Source of the DNA: Fibrobacter sp. UWEL
Lineage (GTDB): Bacteria > Fibrobacterota > Fibrobacteria > Fibrobacterales > Fibrobacteraceae
NCBI RefSeq assembly: GCF_900142535.1
Contig: NZ_FRBE01000010.1
Coordinates: 62,001 to 126,000, forward strand
Reading direction: 5' to 3'
Length of the DNA stretch: 64,000 bases
Shown here: positions 1 through 9,234 of the stretch, in pieces
Layout: each line of letters starts with the position of its first letter
Position numbering within the stretch: position 1 is the stretch's first letter
Notes under the pieces: model-generated
The model's database searches: none
Seen by the model: the letters and a program-made list of their open reading frames with translations, nothing else
Told to the model about the DNA's origin: nothing
Position numbers and translations under genes: made by a program

Positions 1-1
1 G

Positions 2-940
2 GGTTATCAGGATTGGGGCGATGGCGAATCCTGGGGCGGCATCTTGGGCGACTACTTGATGAAGAAAATCAAGGCGGACCCGAAGGTGGTTGTGATTCAT
101 TCTGCGGTTCCTGCAGGCATTGGTTTTTTTGAGCCCCAGCGTAAGGAAGCGGGCAAGCAGTTTATTGATGTAGGTATTGCAGAAGAGCATGCCGTGGCTC
201 TGGCCAGTGGCCTGGCCAAGGGTGGCGCCAAACCCATCTACAGCACTCACAGTACGTTTATCCAGCGCACTTACGACCAGCTTTCCCAGGACCTGTGCGC
301 CAATAACAATCCCGCCACCCTGCTCATTACCATGAGCGGAGCCGACGGCATGAACGACACCACCCATCTTTGCATTTTCGATATTGCAATGATGGTGAAC
401 ATTCCCAACTTGGCTTACCTCTGCCCCACCTGCGTAGAAGAAGCAAAGGCCATGATGGATTACGCAGTGGATCAGGTGCAGTGCCCCATGGCTGTCCGCA
501 TTCCCAATGGCGTTGCCCATCGCGATGTTGCATTTGACACCGACTATTCCAAGGTCACTTACAAGGTTGATAAGGAAGGTTCCAAGGTGGCAATTATCGC
601 TCTGGGCGATTTCTACCAGCGCGGTATTGCCGTTGCCGCAGAACTTGCCAAGCAGGGAATCAATGCAACCATCATCAATCCGCGATTTGCAAGCGGCGTC
701 GACGAAGAACTTCTGGAATCTCTGAAGGCAAACCATCAGGTTGTTGTGACTCTGGAAAACGGCGTTACCGCAGGCGGCTTCGGCGAAAAGATCGCAGCCT
801 TCTACGGTCCCAGCAGCATGAAGGTGCTTGTGAAGGGCTTGAAGAAGGAATTCTACGACAAGGTCAGCTTTGCGGATCTCTGCCATCGCAACCGCCTGAA
901 CCCGGATCAAATTACAGAAGATGTCCTGGCCGCGCTGTAA
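2..940 (+). CDS. dxs: 1-deoxy-D-xylulose-5-phosphate synthase-like transketolase, C-terminal part (5' end outside window)
   Basis: The reading frame is open at the left window edge, so the gene starts upstream. The visible 312 codons cover the pyrimidine-binding domain and the C-terminal transketolase domain. The GIAEEHAV motif holds the glutamate that activates thiamine diphosphate, and the TLENG and GGFGEKI stretches are typical of the last domain. DXS joins pyruvate and glyceraldehyde 3-phosphate in the first step of the MEP isoprenoid pathway, in the cytosol. The N-terminal diphosphate-binding domain cannot be seen, so another member of the transketolase family remains possible. The stop is 30 bases before the next gene on the same strand. 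Confidence 0.8.
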   Translation, partial: GYQDWGDGESWGGILGDYLMKKIKADPKVVVIHSAVPAGIGFFEPQRKEAGKQFIDVGIAEEHAVALASGLAKGGAKPIYSTHSTFIQRTYDQLSQDLCANNNPATLLITMSGADGMNDTTHLCIFDIAMMVNIPNLAYLCPTCVEEAKAMMDYAVDQVQCPMAVRIPNGVAHRDVAFDTDYSKVTYKVDKEGSKVAIIALGDFYQRGIAVAAELAKQGINATIINPRFASGVDEELLESLKANHQVVVTLENGVTAGGFGEKIAAFYGPSSMKVLVKGLKKEFYDKVSFADLCHRNRLNPDQITEDVLAAL

Positions 941-970
941 AAAACTGCGTTTCATAAATTTGGTATTTTA

Positions 971-2089
971 ATGAAGAAAAAATTTATGGTTACCGCAATC
1001 GTTCTAGCAGTCCTTTTCGCATTAGGAGATATTGGAGTGTTGTTCTTCAGTCAAGAAAGTTTTGGCCGTTTGCCTCAGGGCGAGCGCCTTGAACGCATCA
1101 AGAAGTCACCCAACTATGACAAATCCTTAAAGCAGTTCGTCAATCTGGAGCCTACCAAAACTATGGTCAGCGAGAAGGGTTTCGTCGCCAGCGGTATTGA
1201 GTTTCTCTTCAGCAAGGATACGGCGCAGAAAATACCCGATACAGCCCTTACTGTCATCAAAACAAACTTGCGTGAACTCCCCGCGGACAAAGATTGGCTG
1301 GTATGGTTCGGGCATTCCAGTTATCTCGTTAACCTGTCCGGTAAGAAATTTCTTATCGACCCCATTTTGTACAGCGGCTCTCCGGTCAGTTTCGTGAATA
1401 AGATGTTCAAGGGAACCGACGTTTACAAGCCCAATGATTTTCCGGATATTGATTTCCTGGTGATTAGCCACGACCATTGGGACCATCTGGATTACAAGGC
1501 GGTGAAGGAACTGGAGCCTCGCGTTGGCAAGGTGATTCTTGGCCTGGGCGTAGGCGAACACTTTGAATACTGGGGCTACCCAAAAGAAAAACTCATTGAG
1601 TTGGACTGGTGGGAATCCGCGCAGTTGTCTCCCGCGCTGTCTACACAGATCGCGGCAGACTCGAGTCAGAATTTCAAGGTTACCGCAACACCCGCCCGCC
1701 ATTTCTCCGGCCGAGACCTGCGACAGAATCGCACCTTGTGGGCTTCCTACGTGGTGGAATCTCCCAAGCGCACCATCTGGATTGGCGGCGACACCGGCTA
1801 CGGAAAACACATTGCGGAAATCGGCAAGAAGTTTCCTAGCATTGACCTTGGCATTCTGGAAAACGGCCAGTACAATGAGGACTGGGCTCTGATTCACACC
1901 ATGCCCGAATATCTGGGAACAGAGATGAAGGAACTGAATGCGGCCCGCTACATGACCGTGCATAATTCCAGATTCTGCCTTTCCAAGCACAGCTACTACG
2001 AACCTCTGGAAAATGCAAAAAAGGCCGCCGAAGAATCAGGCAAGCCTTTGTTAACCCCGCAAATGGGTGAAGTTCTTTATTTGGAATAA
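971..2089 (+). CDS. Membrane-anchored MBL-fold metallohydrolase (NAPE-PLD/RomA-like)
   Basis: This 372-residue protein begins with a hydrophobic segment (about residues 5-26) that looks like a signal anchor. A metallo-beta-lactamase fold follows: WFGHSSYLV, then the metal-binding motif SHDHWDHLDY near residue 170, a later GGDTGYG with the bridging aspartate, and a histidine near HNSRFC. The order matches the NAPE-PLD/RomA/UlaG-like branch, whose members hydrolyse phosphodiester or lactone bonds; the substrate here is unknown. The catalytic part probably faces the periplasm. No clear ribosome site precedes the ATG. It converges on the LuxR gene with a gap of only 7 bases. Confidence 0.8.
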   Translation: MKKKFMVTAIVLAVLFALGDIGVLFFSQESFGRLPQGERLERIKKSPNYDKSLKQFVNLEPTKTMVSEKGFVASGIEFLFSKDTAQKIPDTALTVIKTNLRELPADKDWLVWFGHSSYLVNLSGKKFLIDPILYSGSPVSFVNKMFKGTDVYKPNDFPDIDFLVISHDHWDHLDYKAVKELEPRVGKVILGLGVGEHFEYWGYPKEKLIELDWWESAQLSPALSTQIAADSSQNFKVTATPARHFSGRDLRQNRTLWASYVVESPKRTIWIGGDTGYGKHIAEIGKKFPSIDLGILENGQYNEDWALIHTMPEYLGTEMKELNAARYMTVHNSRFCLSKHSYYEPLENAKKAAEESGKPLLTPQMGEVLYLE

Positions 2090-2096
2090 GGAAGGA

Positions 2097-3456
2097 TTAT
2101 TCTTGACGGAAAATATCTAAAAAAGCCGTCAAGCAGTCTAGAACATGGTCTTTTTCCGTAGGCGGGAAAACGTCCAGGAAGGGACTCATGTCCTTCAGGG
2201 TGAACCCGGGATGGTGTTCAAAGAGGGCATCCACATGGGTTTGATGTTCGTCCATCTTGCCTACTCTGTAGCTACAGGCGATCATGAATAATCTTCCGAA
2301 GATTGCCTCGGGATGGAACATGAGCAACTGTTCGGAAATAGTGGCGCACCTATCATAATCTCTCTTGATAAATGCGAGGTATGCGTCCGCTACATATTGG
2401 AAAGGCTGGTGAATGTTCTTGGGAACGCGCTGATCGTATTCCTCCAGCTGTATTCTGGATTCTTCCGTGCGGCCTACGATGGCGTATAGCTGGGCCAGAA
2501 GCCTGCGGCAAACGATACTGATGGGGCTCTTGGTCTGTAGCAGATCTTCGAAGGTGGCAATTGCTACGTTACATTTCCCCAGGAACATGTTGTACAGCGC
2601 GCTGGTGTACTGGGAGTAAATCGAGGAAGGATTTTCCTGCATGGTTTGACATGCGATTTTACCCAGCTTGATAGCGCATTCCTCTGAACCGATCCAATGT
2701 TCTGTTAGGGAAGCGTAGTAGACGCAAGCTAAGGCGCATACGACGAAATCTCTGTGGTTTGGATTTTCCAGCAAGGATTGCTGTGTGGCTTCGCTCTTTT
2801 CCAGATATTCCTTGTTGCGGTTTTCCATCCTCACGATGGTGTGACTGGATGCGTACCACCACTTGGGAGTTGCATTAGGATTATTGGTATAGACTTCGGT
2901 GGCGGACAGAATTGCGTTGCGATAAATCTGGATGGCAATCTGATCGGAAAGAAGTGGAATCTGATCGCTGCTTTCGATTTTTTGCACGCAGGACCATAGC
3001 AGGGAATTGTTGCTGCCAAGATGGAGGCTTACGAATAAACCCTGGCTTTCATCCTGGGGCGTCGTAAGGCTTACCTGATAGGTAACATTGCTGGGAATGG
3101 AATCTTCGGTGCAGAGCTGAATCTGGAATACTTCAAAACTACGGAGCGCTGCGATCACGGAGTGGGACAGGTCGTGAGCTAAGGGGGAATTCCTATAGCT
3201 ATCGCTGTAGGTGATGGCGAGAGTCACGTCCTTCTTTTCGGGGGGAGTGTCCGCCATTTCTGTGGCGGCAGTGGCCGCTTCCGTTCTGTTAGTTACTTCC
3301 AGAATCCTGTAGATGTTGGCCAGATGGACTTTTACCGTATTCGCGGAAATGTTCAGGACGTAGCAAATCTCCGCATTGGTTAGCCCTTTGCGTACGAGAT
3401 TCAAAATCTCCCGCTGACGATCCGTCAGTTCCGTTTTTTTTGGATGTTTCTGCCAT
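2097..3456 (-). CDS. LuxR-type transcriptional regulator with a helical C-terminal region, frame interrupted at an A8 tract
   Basis: The N-terminus holds a GerE-type helix-turn-helix: ELTDRQREILNLV, then GLTNAEICYVLN and ANTVKVHLANIYRILEV. About 380 residues of mostly helical, TPR-like sequence follow with no receiver domain, so it would sense by protein or ligand contact. The only good ATG (at 3456) is in another frame. It reads MAETSKK, meets a run of eight A (3434-3441 as T on the plus strand) and would stop after about 60 codons. With seven A the ATG frame runs straight into the full helix-turn-helix. Without slippage, translation could only start at the TTG at 3404, which cuts into the DNA-binding domain. 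The gene lies 22 bases after the flavin reductase stop, so they are probably co-transcribed. Confidence 0.72.
3434..3441 (-). repeat. A8 homopolymer at the frame break of the LuxR gene
   Basis: Eight consecutive A on the coding (minus) strand lie five codons after the ATG at 3456. Removing one A joins the ATG frame to the regulator frame. Such a tract is prone to replication or transcription slippage and also to sequencing error. Confidence 0.7.
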
Positions 3457-3478
3457 CGCGCCCAAATTTAATTACATG

Positions 3479-4039
3479 TTATTGAATGGACTTTCCGTCG
3501 CTGAAGGCATTACCCACTTTTTCGCCAATTTCGTAATATCCATGGCCTGCGGAGTCATAGCAGATGGGGTTTAACTTCTTCATGTCGATTTTTCCGCTTG
3601 CGTCCAGGATGGATTCGTCGGCGGTAACGTTCACCACTTCGCCTAAAAGCAGTTCCGGTTCCTCGGCGTAGCTCACCATTTTGCATTCCAGGGTCAGGGG
3701 CAGTTCCGCAATCAGGGGCGCATCGATGTTTTCGCTCTTTACGGCGGTAAGGCCGGATTTGGCGAATTTTTCGGTGACCTTATGACCGGAATTCAGTCCC
3801 AGATAGTCGATTTCCTTGATGTTTGCGGCGGTGGCCATGCTGACGGTAAAGCACTTGCGGGCCTTGATGTTGTCCATGGTCCTGTGGCTGTTGGCTACGT
3901 AAATGGCTACCTGATTCACATCGCTGACACATCCCCAGGCGGCCACCATGGCGTTGGGGGTTCCGTCTTCGTTATAGGTGCCGATGACAAGTACCGGCTG
4001 GGGGTACAAATAGGGTTTGGCGCCGAGATTTTTTCGCAT
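3479..4039 (-). CDS. Flavin reductase family protein
   Basis: This 186-residue protein fits the FMN-binding split-barrel flavin reductase family: PQPVLVIGTYNEDGTPNAM at the start, then VAAWGCVS, and the HRTMDNI and NFTVS-like region (CFTVSMAT). Such proteins bind FMN and move electrons from NAD(P)H to flavin, or act as general flavoproteins, in the cytosol. The frame is open further upstream, but the ATG at 4039 is chosen because AAGGACC lies just before it and family similarity begins there. The LuxR-type regulator follows 22 bases downstream on the same strand, which suggests joint control. Confidence 0.82.
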   Translation of the reverse strand: MRKNLGAKPYLYPQPVLVIGTYNEDGTPNAMVAAWGCVSDVNQVAIYVANSHRTMDNIKARKCFTVSMATAANIKEIDYLGLNSGHKVTEKFAKSGLTAVKSENIDAPLIAELPLTLECKMVSYAEEPELLLGEVVNVTADESILDASGKIDMKKLNPICYDSAGHGYYEIGEKVGNAFSDGKSIQ

Positions 4040-4209
4040 AAAATGGTCCTTTTTTACTGAAAATAATAAAAAAACGCGTAAAAACGCACAAAATCCTGCG
4101 TTGTCGGTGGACAACAGCAAAATGTCTGGTTCAGTGATAATTGTGGCGTCCATATTTATATTTAGAATGGACAGTTGTAATGTGGTGTTAGGCTGTTCAA
4201 GGGATGTTT

Positions 4210-7134
4210 ATGAAAAAGCTTATGGTGTATGCAGGCCTTACGCTTGCAATGGGTTTTGGAGTGGCAAATGCGACTCGCCAGATGGAAGCCTTGGATCGAG
4301 GCCTGGTGGCAGTAAAAGTCAGTAACGGTGTATACCTGAGCTGGCGTGTGCTGGGCACCGATGGCAACGCAACCGGATTCAATCTTTATCGTGATGGTTC
4401 CAAAATTGCAAGCTTTGATGGAAAGGCTGCGTCCAATTATACGGATCCTCAGGGAACAAGTTCCAGTAAGTATGAAGTTCGTCCGGTAGTAAACGGCACG
4501 GAAAAGTCCGCAGACAAGTCCGTCTCTGTGTGGGGTTCCCAACAGCTGGTGATCAATCTGGATCGTCCCGCAGGTGGTTCAAACGCTAGCGGCAGCTACA
4601 CTTACAGCCCCAACGATATTGCCGTAGGTGACGTGGATGGCGACGGCGAATATGAACTGATTTTGAAGTGGGACCCGAGCAATTCCAAGGACAATTCCCA
4701 GAAGGGTTATACCGGCAATGTGTTTGTGGATTGCTACAAGTTTAACGGCAAGAAACTGTGGCGCATTGACTTGGGCGTGAACATTCGCGCTGGCGCTCAC
4801 TACACTCAGATGCTGGTGGGCGACTACGATAGCGACGGTAAGGCCGAAGTGGCCATGAAGACTGCCCCCGGCACCAAGGATGGTTCCGGCAAGTACATTA
4901 GCAAGGGTGCAGCCGCCAGCGAAACAAACCACACTAAAGACTACCGCAATTCTAGTGGCTATGTGTTGAGTGGTAACGAATACCTGACCATTTTCAACGG
5001 CGAAACCGGTGTGGAAATGGCTACTGTCAATTACAATCCCGCTCGCGGAACCGTTTCTAGCTGGGGCGATTCCTATGGCAACCGCGTAGACCGATTCTTG
5101 GCTACCAACGCATATTTGGATGGCCAGAAACCCAGCATGGTTTTCCAGCGCGGTTACTACACCCGTATGGCCGTTGCCGCCTTCGACTGGGACGGAAAAA
5201 CTTTAAGCCAGCGTTGGTATTATAATGCCGCCACCAAGGGCAGTGAATGCTACGGCCAGGGCGACCACAATCTTTCTGCCGGCGATGTTGACGAAGATGG
5301 CTTCGATGAAATTATCGAAGGAGCTTGCGCTATTGACCATAACGGAAAGTTCATGTACCGCACAGGCCTGGGTCATGGCGATGCCATTCATTTTGGCGAC
5401 CTGGATCCGGATCACGAAGGCCTGGAAGTGTGGCAGGTTCACGAAGACAAGCCTTACGGTTACGAACTGCACGACGCCCGCACCGGAACTATTCTGTGGC
5501 GTGCTACAAGCGATAGCGATAACGGTCGTGGCCTTGCCGCCGATGTGGACAGCACTAGCCGCGGTCACGAAATGTGGAGTACCGCCAACAGTAACGTTTA
5601 CTCCGCAAAGGGTACTGTTGTGGGCAGCCGCTACTCCGTAAACTTCCGCATCTATTGGGACGGCGACCTTCAGGACGAACTCTTGGACGGAAACAAGATT
5701 AGCAAGTGGAATTATTCTTCCAAGAAGTTTGGTGACCTGGTGACTTTGGAAGGCAACAGCTGCAACACCACCAAGGCAACTCCCAACTTTAGCGGCGACC
5801 TTTTTGGCGACTGGCGCGAAGAAGTTATCCTTCACGATGGCGCCTCCAAGCTGTATGTTTACACTACCACTATTCCTACCACACATCGCCTTTACACTCT
5901 GGCTCATGACCCCATTTACCGCAACGGCATGAGCTGGCAGAATACCGCTTACAACCAGCCGCCTCATCTGGGCTTCTGGCTGGGTGCAGGCATCGATAAG
6001 GCGCCCACACCGGATATCATGCTGGTGGGTGGCGAAGTGGGACCCAAGATTCCTGCAATTCAAAAGCAGGGCGCAGGCTCCAGCTTCCAGACTATTATGC
6101 TGGGCGACGCCATTACGGAATACGCCTTCGGTTACAGCAACTGCGATGGCCTTACCATTACTGGATTGCCTGCCGGCGTTACCGCAACTCTGGATGCAGC
6201 AAACTCTCGCTACGTCATTAGCGGCACTCCCACCAAGGCTGGCGTCTATGATATCAATATCGTGACCAAGGGCGGCAGCACCGAAGTGGAAGCCGCAACT
6301 CGCACCGCAAACATTACGGTTCTTACAGAAGCAAAAATTGTAAGCGCTAACGTCAATATTCTCTCTAGCTTGGAAGCATGCGTCCTTACCGATGGCGTGG
6401 GCTCTTGCGATAGCGACAATAGAGGCTTCCTAGATACAGGATTCTTCAACTTCACAAACGTAGTCACCAGCTACGGCATTTGGGACCTTTATTCTCCCGC
6501 TGCCCACGAAAATGCAACTCTGGTAATCCGCTATGCTCATGGCAAGACCGATACCCGCAAGATGGAATTGTTCGTTGAGGGCACTAGCTATGGTGTAGCT
6601 ACCTTCCCGCCCACCGCGGATTGGGTGACTTGGGATTCCATTGCCATCAAGGTCAATCTTAAGAAGGGCGTGAACGTTCTGAAGCTGCAGTCTGTTTCTG
6701 AACTGGGCGGCCCCAACATCGACCAGCTGGAATTTGACGTGGCAGGCATTGTATTTGCTACAGATGAGTCCATCGTGGATTCTGATCCTGAAGAAGGCGG
6801 TGACGTTCCTGAATCCAGCAGTTCCGCAGGTGAACCCGCAAGCAGTTCCTCTGACTCGGGAGAGAACGGCGGCGAAAACCCGGGCTCCAGCAGCTCTGAA
6901 GATAAGGACGGAATTTTCACAAATACCCTGCACGTTGTCGAATCCGGTATGGCACAAGTCCAGGTGTTTGACCTTATGGGCCATCGTGTCGCCACCTTCA
7001 GCGCTGAATATGCTGGCGGCGTCCTGAACGCAAAGCCTTACATGCAGGGCTTACCTAGCGGCGTCTACATGGTCCGCGCCAACATGGGCGGCCACGTAAC
7101 CATGTCCCGCATGGTGTTCCAGGCCGAACGCTAA
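4210..7134 (+). CDS. Secreted rhamnogalacturonan lyase (PL11) with CBM-like and C-terminal sorting-type domains
   Basis: The ATG at 4210 is preferred over 4204 because AAGGG sits 6 bases before it. Residues 1-21 form a signal peptide (MKKLMVYAG to VANA). Residues 24 to about 620 match family 11 rhamnogalacturonan lyases (YesW/YesX type), with repeated calcium-type blade motifs such as AVGDVDGDGEYEL and GDYDSDGKAEV and the GHGDAIHFGDLDP stretch. It should cut the rhamnogalacturonan-I backbone of pectin by beta-elimination. An Ig-like/putative-Ig domain (about 625-710) and a CBM35/6-like domain (about 715-850) follow, then a Ser-rich linker and a final ~70 residues (VQVFDLMGHRVATF, GLPSGVYMVR) resembling secretion-sorting tails. 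A terminator lies 90 bases after the stop. Confidence 0.9.
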   Translation: MKKLMVYAGLTLAMGFGVANATRQMEALDRGLVAVKVSNGVYLSWRVLGTDGNATGFNLYRDGSKIASFDGKAASNYTDPQGTSSSKYEVRPVVNGTEKSADKSVSVWGSQQLVINLDRPAGGSNASGSYTYSPNDIAVGDVDGDGEYELILKWDPSNSKDNSQKGYTGNVFVDCYKFNGKKLWRIDLGVNIRAGAHYTQMLVGDYDSDGKAEVAMKTAPGTKDGSGKYISKGAAASETNHTKDYRNSSGYVLSGNEYLTIFNGETGVEMATVNYNPARGTVSSWGDSYGNRVDRFLATNAYLDGQKPSMVFQRGYYTRMAVAAFDWDGKTLSQRWYYNAATKGSECYGQGDHNLSAGDVDEDGFDEIIEGACAIDHNGKFMYRTGLGHGDAIHFGDLDPDHEGLEVWQVHEDKPYGYELHDARTGTILWRATSDSDNGRGLAADVDSTSRGHEMWSTANSNVYSAKGTVVGSRYSVNFRIYWDGDLQDELLDGNKISKWNYSSKKFGDLVTLEGNSCNTTKATPNFSGDLFGDWREEVILHDGASKLYVYTTTIPTTHRLYTLAHDPIYRNGMSWQNTAYNQPPHLGFWLGAGIDKAPTPDIMLVGGEVGPKIPAIQKQGAGSSFQTIMLGDAITEYAFGYSNCDGLTITGLPAGVTATLDAANSRYVISGTPTKAGVYDINIVTKGGSTEVEAATRTANITVLTEAKIVSANVNILSSLEACVLTDGVGSCDSDNRGFLDTGFFNFTNVVTSYGIWDLYSPAAHENATLVIRYAHGKTDTRKMELFVEGTSYGVATFPPTADWVTWDSIAIKVNLKKGVNVLKLQSVSELGGPNIDQLEFDVAGIVFATDESIVDSDPEEGGDVPESSSSAGEPASSSSDSGENGGENPGSSSSEDKDGIFTNTLHVVESGMAQVQVFDLMGHRVATFSAEYAGGVLNAKPYMQGLPSGVYMVRANMGGHVTMSRMVFQAER

Positions 7135-7226
7135 TAACGTTAGACGCACGAATGTACCAAATATAACCAAGGCGAGAGAAGTGCGGATCGCTTGCTGATA
7201 ACGATAGATGTACCAAACACTCCAGT

Positions 7227-7256
7227 CCCTCGCGGTGAATGCCGCGGGGGATTTTT
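7227..7256 (+). terminator. Rho-independent terminator after the PL11 gene
   Basis: CCCTCGCGG and CCGCGGGGG form a 9-bp stem (one G-T pair) with a 6-base loop, followed by ATTTTTAC. It separates the lyase gene from the promoter-leader element that starts about 10 bases later. Confidence 0.7.
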
Positions 7257-7261
7257 ACTGT

Positions 7262-7370
7262 TTATTTACAAAGTAACGCTTGCCAGAAAATAGACGAATG
7301 CTATATTCTATCCCGAGCGTTACGGAATAGTGCTCTGAAACACCAGTTTAAAACTGGTGTTTTTTCTTTT
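7262..7370 (+). promoter_or_regulatory. Promoter-leader-terminator element, copy A
   Basis: A sigma-70-type promoter reads TTGCCA (7280-7285), a 16-base spacer and TATATT (7302-7307). The predicted ~60-nt transcript starts near TCCCGAGCG. It can form a small hairpin (GAGC 7315-7318 with GCTC 7332-7335) holding the loop GTTACGGAATAGT, then a strong hairpin (CACCAGTT with AACTGGTG) and a T-rich run. AAGGAG of the following gene comes right after the T run, so the element looks like an attenuator for that gene or a small RNA ending just before it. Copy B at 13496 shares the upstream region, promoter and first loop but has an unrelated, still paired, second stem. Confidence 0.7.
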
Positions 7371-7388
7371 AAGGAGTACTATATCAAA

Positions 7389-8894
7389 ATGATAAACGAG
7401 CATGTACTGGAAATGCTCCATGCAGGGGAAGGCTTGCGTGTGGAGTATAAAAAGGCCAAAGATAAGTTGCCTAATAGTATCTTTGAAACTGTCTGTGCTT
7501 TTCTCAATTCAATAGGTGGGTTCATCTTCCTCGGTGTTGATGATGAAGGAACGGTTGTGGGCGTGAACCCTTTGGCGGTTCCTCAAATGAAAAAGGATTT
7601 GGTCAATCTCGCTCATAACACAACGAAAATAAATCCAGCATGCAATCTTTATCCAGAGGAATGTGTTGTTGAAGGGAAAACGATTATTGTTTGCCAAGTT
7701 CAAACAAGTTCTGAAATTCATCGTTGCAATGGGGAGGTTTACCTGCGTAGTGATGATGGTGATTTCGTCACCCGCAATACTAACGTTTTGTCAGGTGTTT
7801 TGACTCGTAAGTTGGGACTTTTTACAGAGAAACGCCCCATGCACGGATTCGACATGAATGATTTACGTCCGGAACTTTGCCGTAAGGCGCAAAATCTGAT
7901 GGCAGTAACGTTCAATAATCACCCATGGGCGGATCTTACCTTTGAAGAACTATTGCAATATGGCGGTTTCTATACCGTAGATCGAGATTCAAATGAGCGC
8001 TGCTTAAACCTTGCCGCTATCTTAATGTTTGGAACGGATGAGGCTATTTTCAGGGCCGATCCCGCATTACTTTTTGATTGCCTGTTACGCCGTGAAGATG
8101 AAATCCGTTACGATGACCGCGTCATGATTCGTACGAATCTAATTGAGACTTATGAGCAAGTCATGAATTTCATTTCCAAGCATTTGCCGGATCCATTCTA
8201 CCTGGAAGGGGATCAACGGATCAGTTTGCGTGGCAAAATTTTCCGTGAGGCGGTGTCTAACATCATTTCTCATCGGGAGTATATGCACGGGTCGCCTGGA
8301 AGAATTATGATTTACAAGGACCGTGTAGAATTTACCAATCCCTGTGTTCAGTACTACATTGATAGAATTACTCCGGCGAATCTGGAACCTTTCGCCCGTA
8401 ATCCAACTATCTGTAATTTCATGGTTCAGATGGGCCGTTTTGAACGCCTTGGATCTGGAGTACGTAATACATGGAAATACCTGCCCATCTATGCAAAAGG
8501 AGCTTTGCCAATCTTTGAGGAAACCAAATACGGCTTCAAATTGACCCTGCCTTTAGGCGTCACCCAGCAAGTCACCCAGCAAGTCACCCCCCAAGTCACC
8601 CCCCAAGTCACCCCCCAAGTCACCCCCCAAGTCACCCCCCATGATGCGGAGAATATTGATGAACGTATTTTGCATCTCATGAAAGTTATGAAAGGTTCTA
8701 TGAACCGTCAGGAAATAATGCGGGCTTTGTACTTGAGTGATCGTAAGAATTTTAGAGAAATGTACCTGAATCCCGCTATTTCTTTGGGATATGTTGAAGC
8801 GTCTGCTCCAGACAAGCCGAATAGTAGTACAAAAGTATATCGTTTAACAAGCTTGGGCGATCAGGTTTTGGAATCGCTTAGTGAGGAGATTTAG
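7389..8894 (+). CDS. AlbA/Schlafen-type ATP-binding protein with a PQVT tandem-repeat linker
   Basis: The start at 7389 is chosen because AAGGAG lies 12 bases upstream and family similarity begins at once. Residues ~10-120 form an AlbA_2/Schlafen-like domain (GLRVEYKKAK, FLNSIGGFIFLGVDDEG). Residues ~240-395 contain a GHKL-like ATPase half with FREAVSNIISHREY and GSPGRIMIY. A linker of seven 4-residue units (VTQQ, VTPQ) leads to a C-terminal winged-helix-like end (MNRQEIMRAL). Proteins of this build are widespread accessory regulators and some act in phage defence; the role here is unknown. It heads an AT-rich block and sits behind leader copy A. Confidence 0.8.
   Translation: MINEHVLEMLHAGEGLRVEYKKAKDKLPNSIFETVCAFLNSIGGFIFLGVDDEGTVVGVNPLAVPQMKKDLVNLAHNTTKINPACNLYPEECVVEGKTIIVCQVQTSSEIHRCNGEVYLRSDDGDFVTRNTNVLSGVLTRKLGLFTEKRPMHGFDMNDLRPELCRKAQNLMAVTFNNHPWADLTFEELLQYGGFYTVDRDSNERCLNLAAILMFGTDEAIFRADPALLFDCLLRREDEIRYDDRVMIRTNLIETYEQVMNFISKHLPDPFYLEGDQRISLRGKIFREAVSNIISHREYMHGSPGRIMIYKDRVEFTNPCVQYYIDRITPANLEPFARNPTICNFMVQMGRFERLGSGVRNTWKYLPIYAKGALPIFEETKYGFKLTLPLGVTQQVTQQVTPQVTPQVTPQVTPQVTPHDAENIDERILHLMKVMKGSMNRQEIMRALYLSDRKNFREMYLNPAISLGYVEASAPDKPNSSTKVYRLTSLGDQVLESLSEEI
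8559..8642 (+). repeat. 12-bp coding tandem repeat (7 units)
   Basis: Two units of GTCACCCAGCAA, four of GTCACCCCCCAA and a last GTCACCCCCCAT follow each other without gaps inside the ATP-binding protein gene. Each encodes VTQQ, VTPQ or VTPH, so gain or loss of units keeps the frame and only changes linker length. Confidence 0.95.
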
Positions 8895-8925
8895 GCGAAT
8901 TAAATCAAATAAACATGCTTCTTTA

Positions 8926-8955
8926 TTGACTTGAATAAGGTTTTTAAGCTATATT
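8926..8955 (+). promoter_or_regulatory. Sigma-70-type promoter for structured RNA copy 1
   Basis: TTGACT (8926-8931), an 18-base spacer and TATATT (8950-8955). Transcription would start near 8962, just before the conserved 5' segment of the RNA candidate. Confidence 0.6.
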
Positions 8956-8961
8956 CAAGGT

Positions 8962-9190
8962 AAATAGAGAGTTTTGCTCTCGTTCTCTACCTGGAAACTT
9001 AGACACTTTTCAAAACACAGAGAATGGGACGAACGCTCGCGTCTGTCGGCTTTTATGTCGGCAACGTTTTGCTGCACGCATTGCGTGCTTGCAAGCGGCC
9101 TTTATGGGGCGCGGGTTGTTTGTATTTATTTGTGTAAGGCAGTCTAAGGCCCCAGGTAGATAGATGCATCAACCCCTCCGCCCTTTTTTT
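8962..9190 (+). ncRNA. Candidate structured RNA, copy 1
   Basis: This lies in the 563-base gap between the ATP-binding protein and the type III methylase; I see no convincing protein gene there. A two-part closing stem joins the ends: CTACCTGG (8987-8994) with CCAGGTAG (9152-9159), then inward CTTAGAC (8998-9004) with GTCTAAG (9142-9148). Inside are further hairpins such as GCACGC with GCGTGC around 9074-9088. A run of seven to eight T lies about 20 bases after the closing stem. The first ~55 bases recur in copy 2 at 9237. It does not match tmRNA, 4.5S, RNase P or any riboswitch I know; a 6S-like role is not excluded. Confidence 0.55.
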
Positions 9191-9234
9191 CAATTTAATC
9201 GTGGTTTGGTAATGTAGAACGAGCAAGACTCTTG

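Noticed and set aside
8559-8642. CRISPR-like array
   Set aside because: The 12-bp units have no spacers and are translated as a protein linker.
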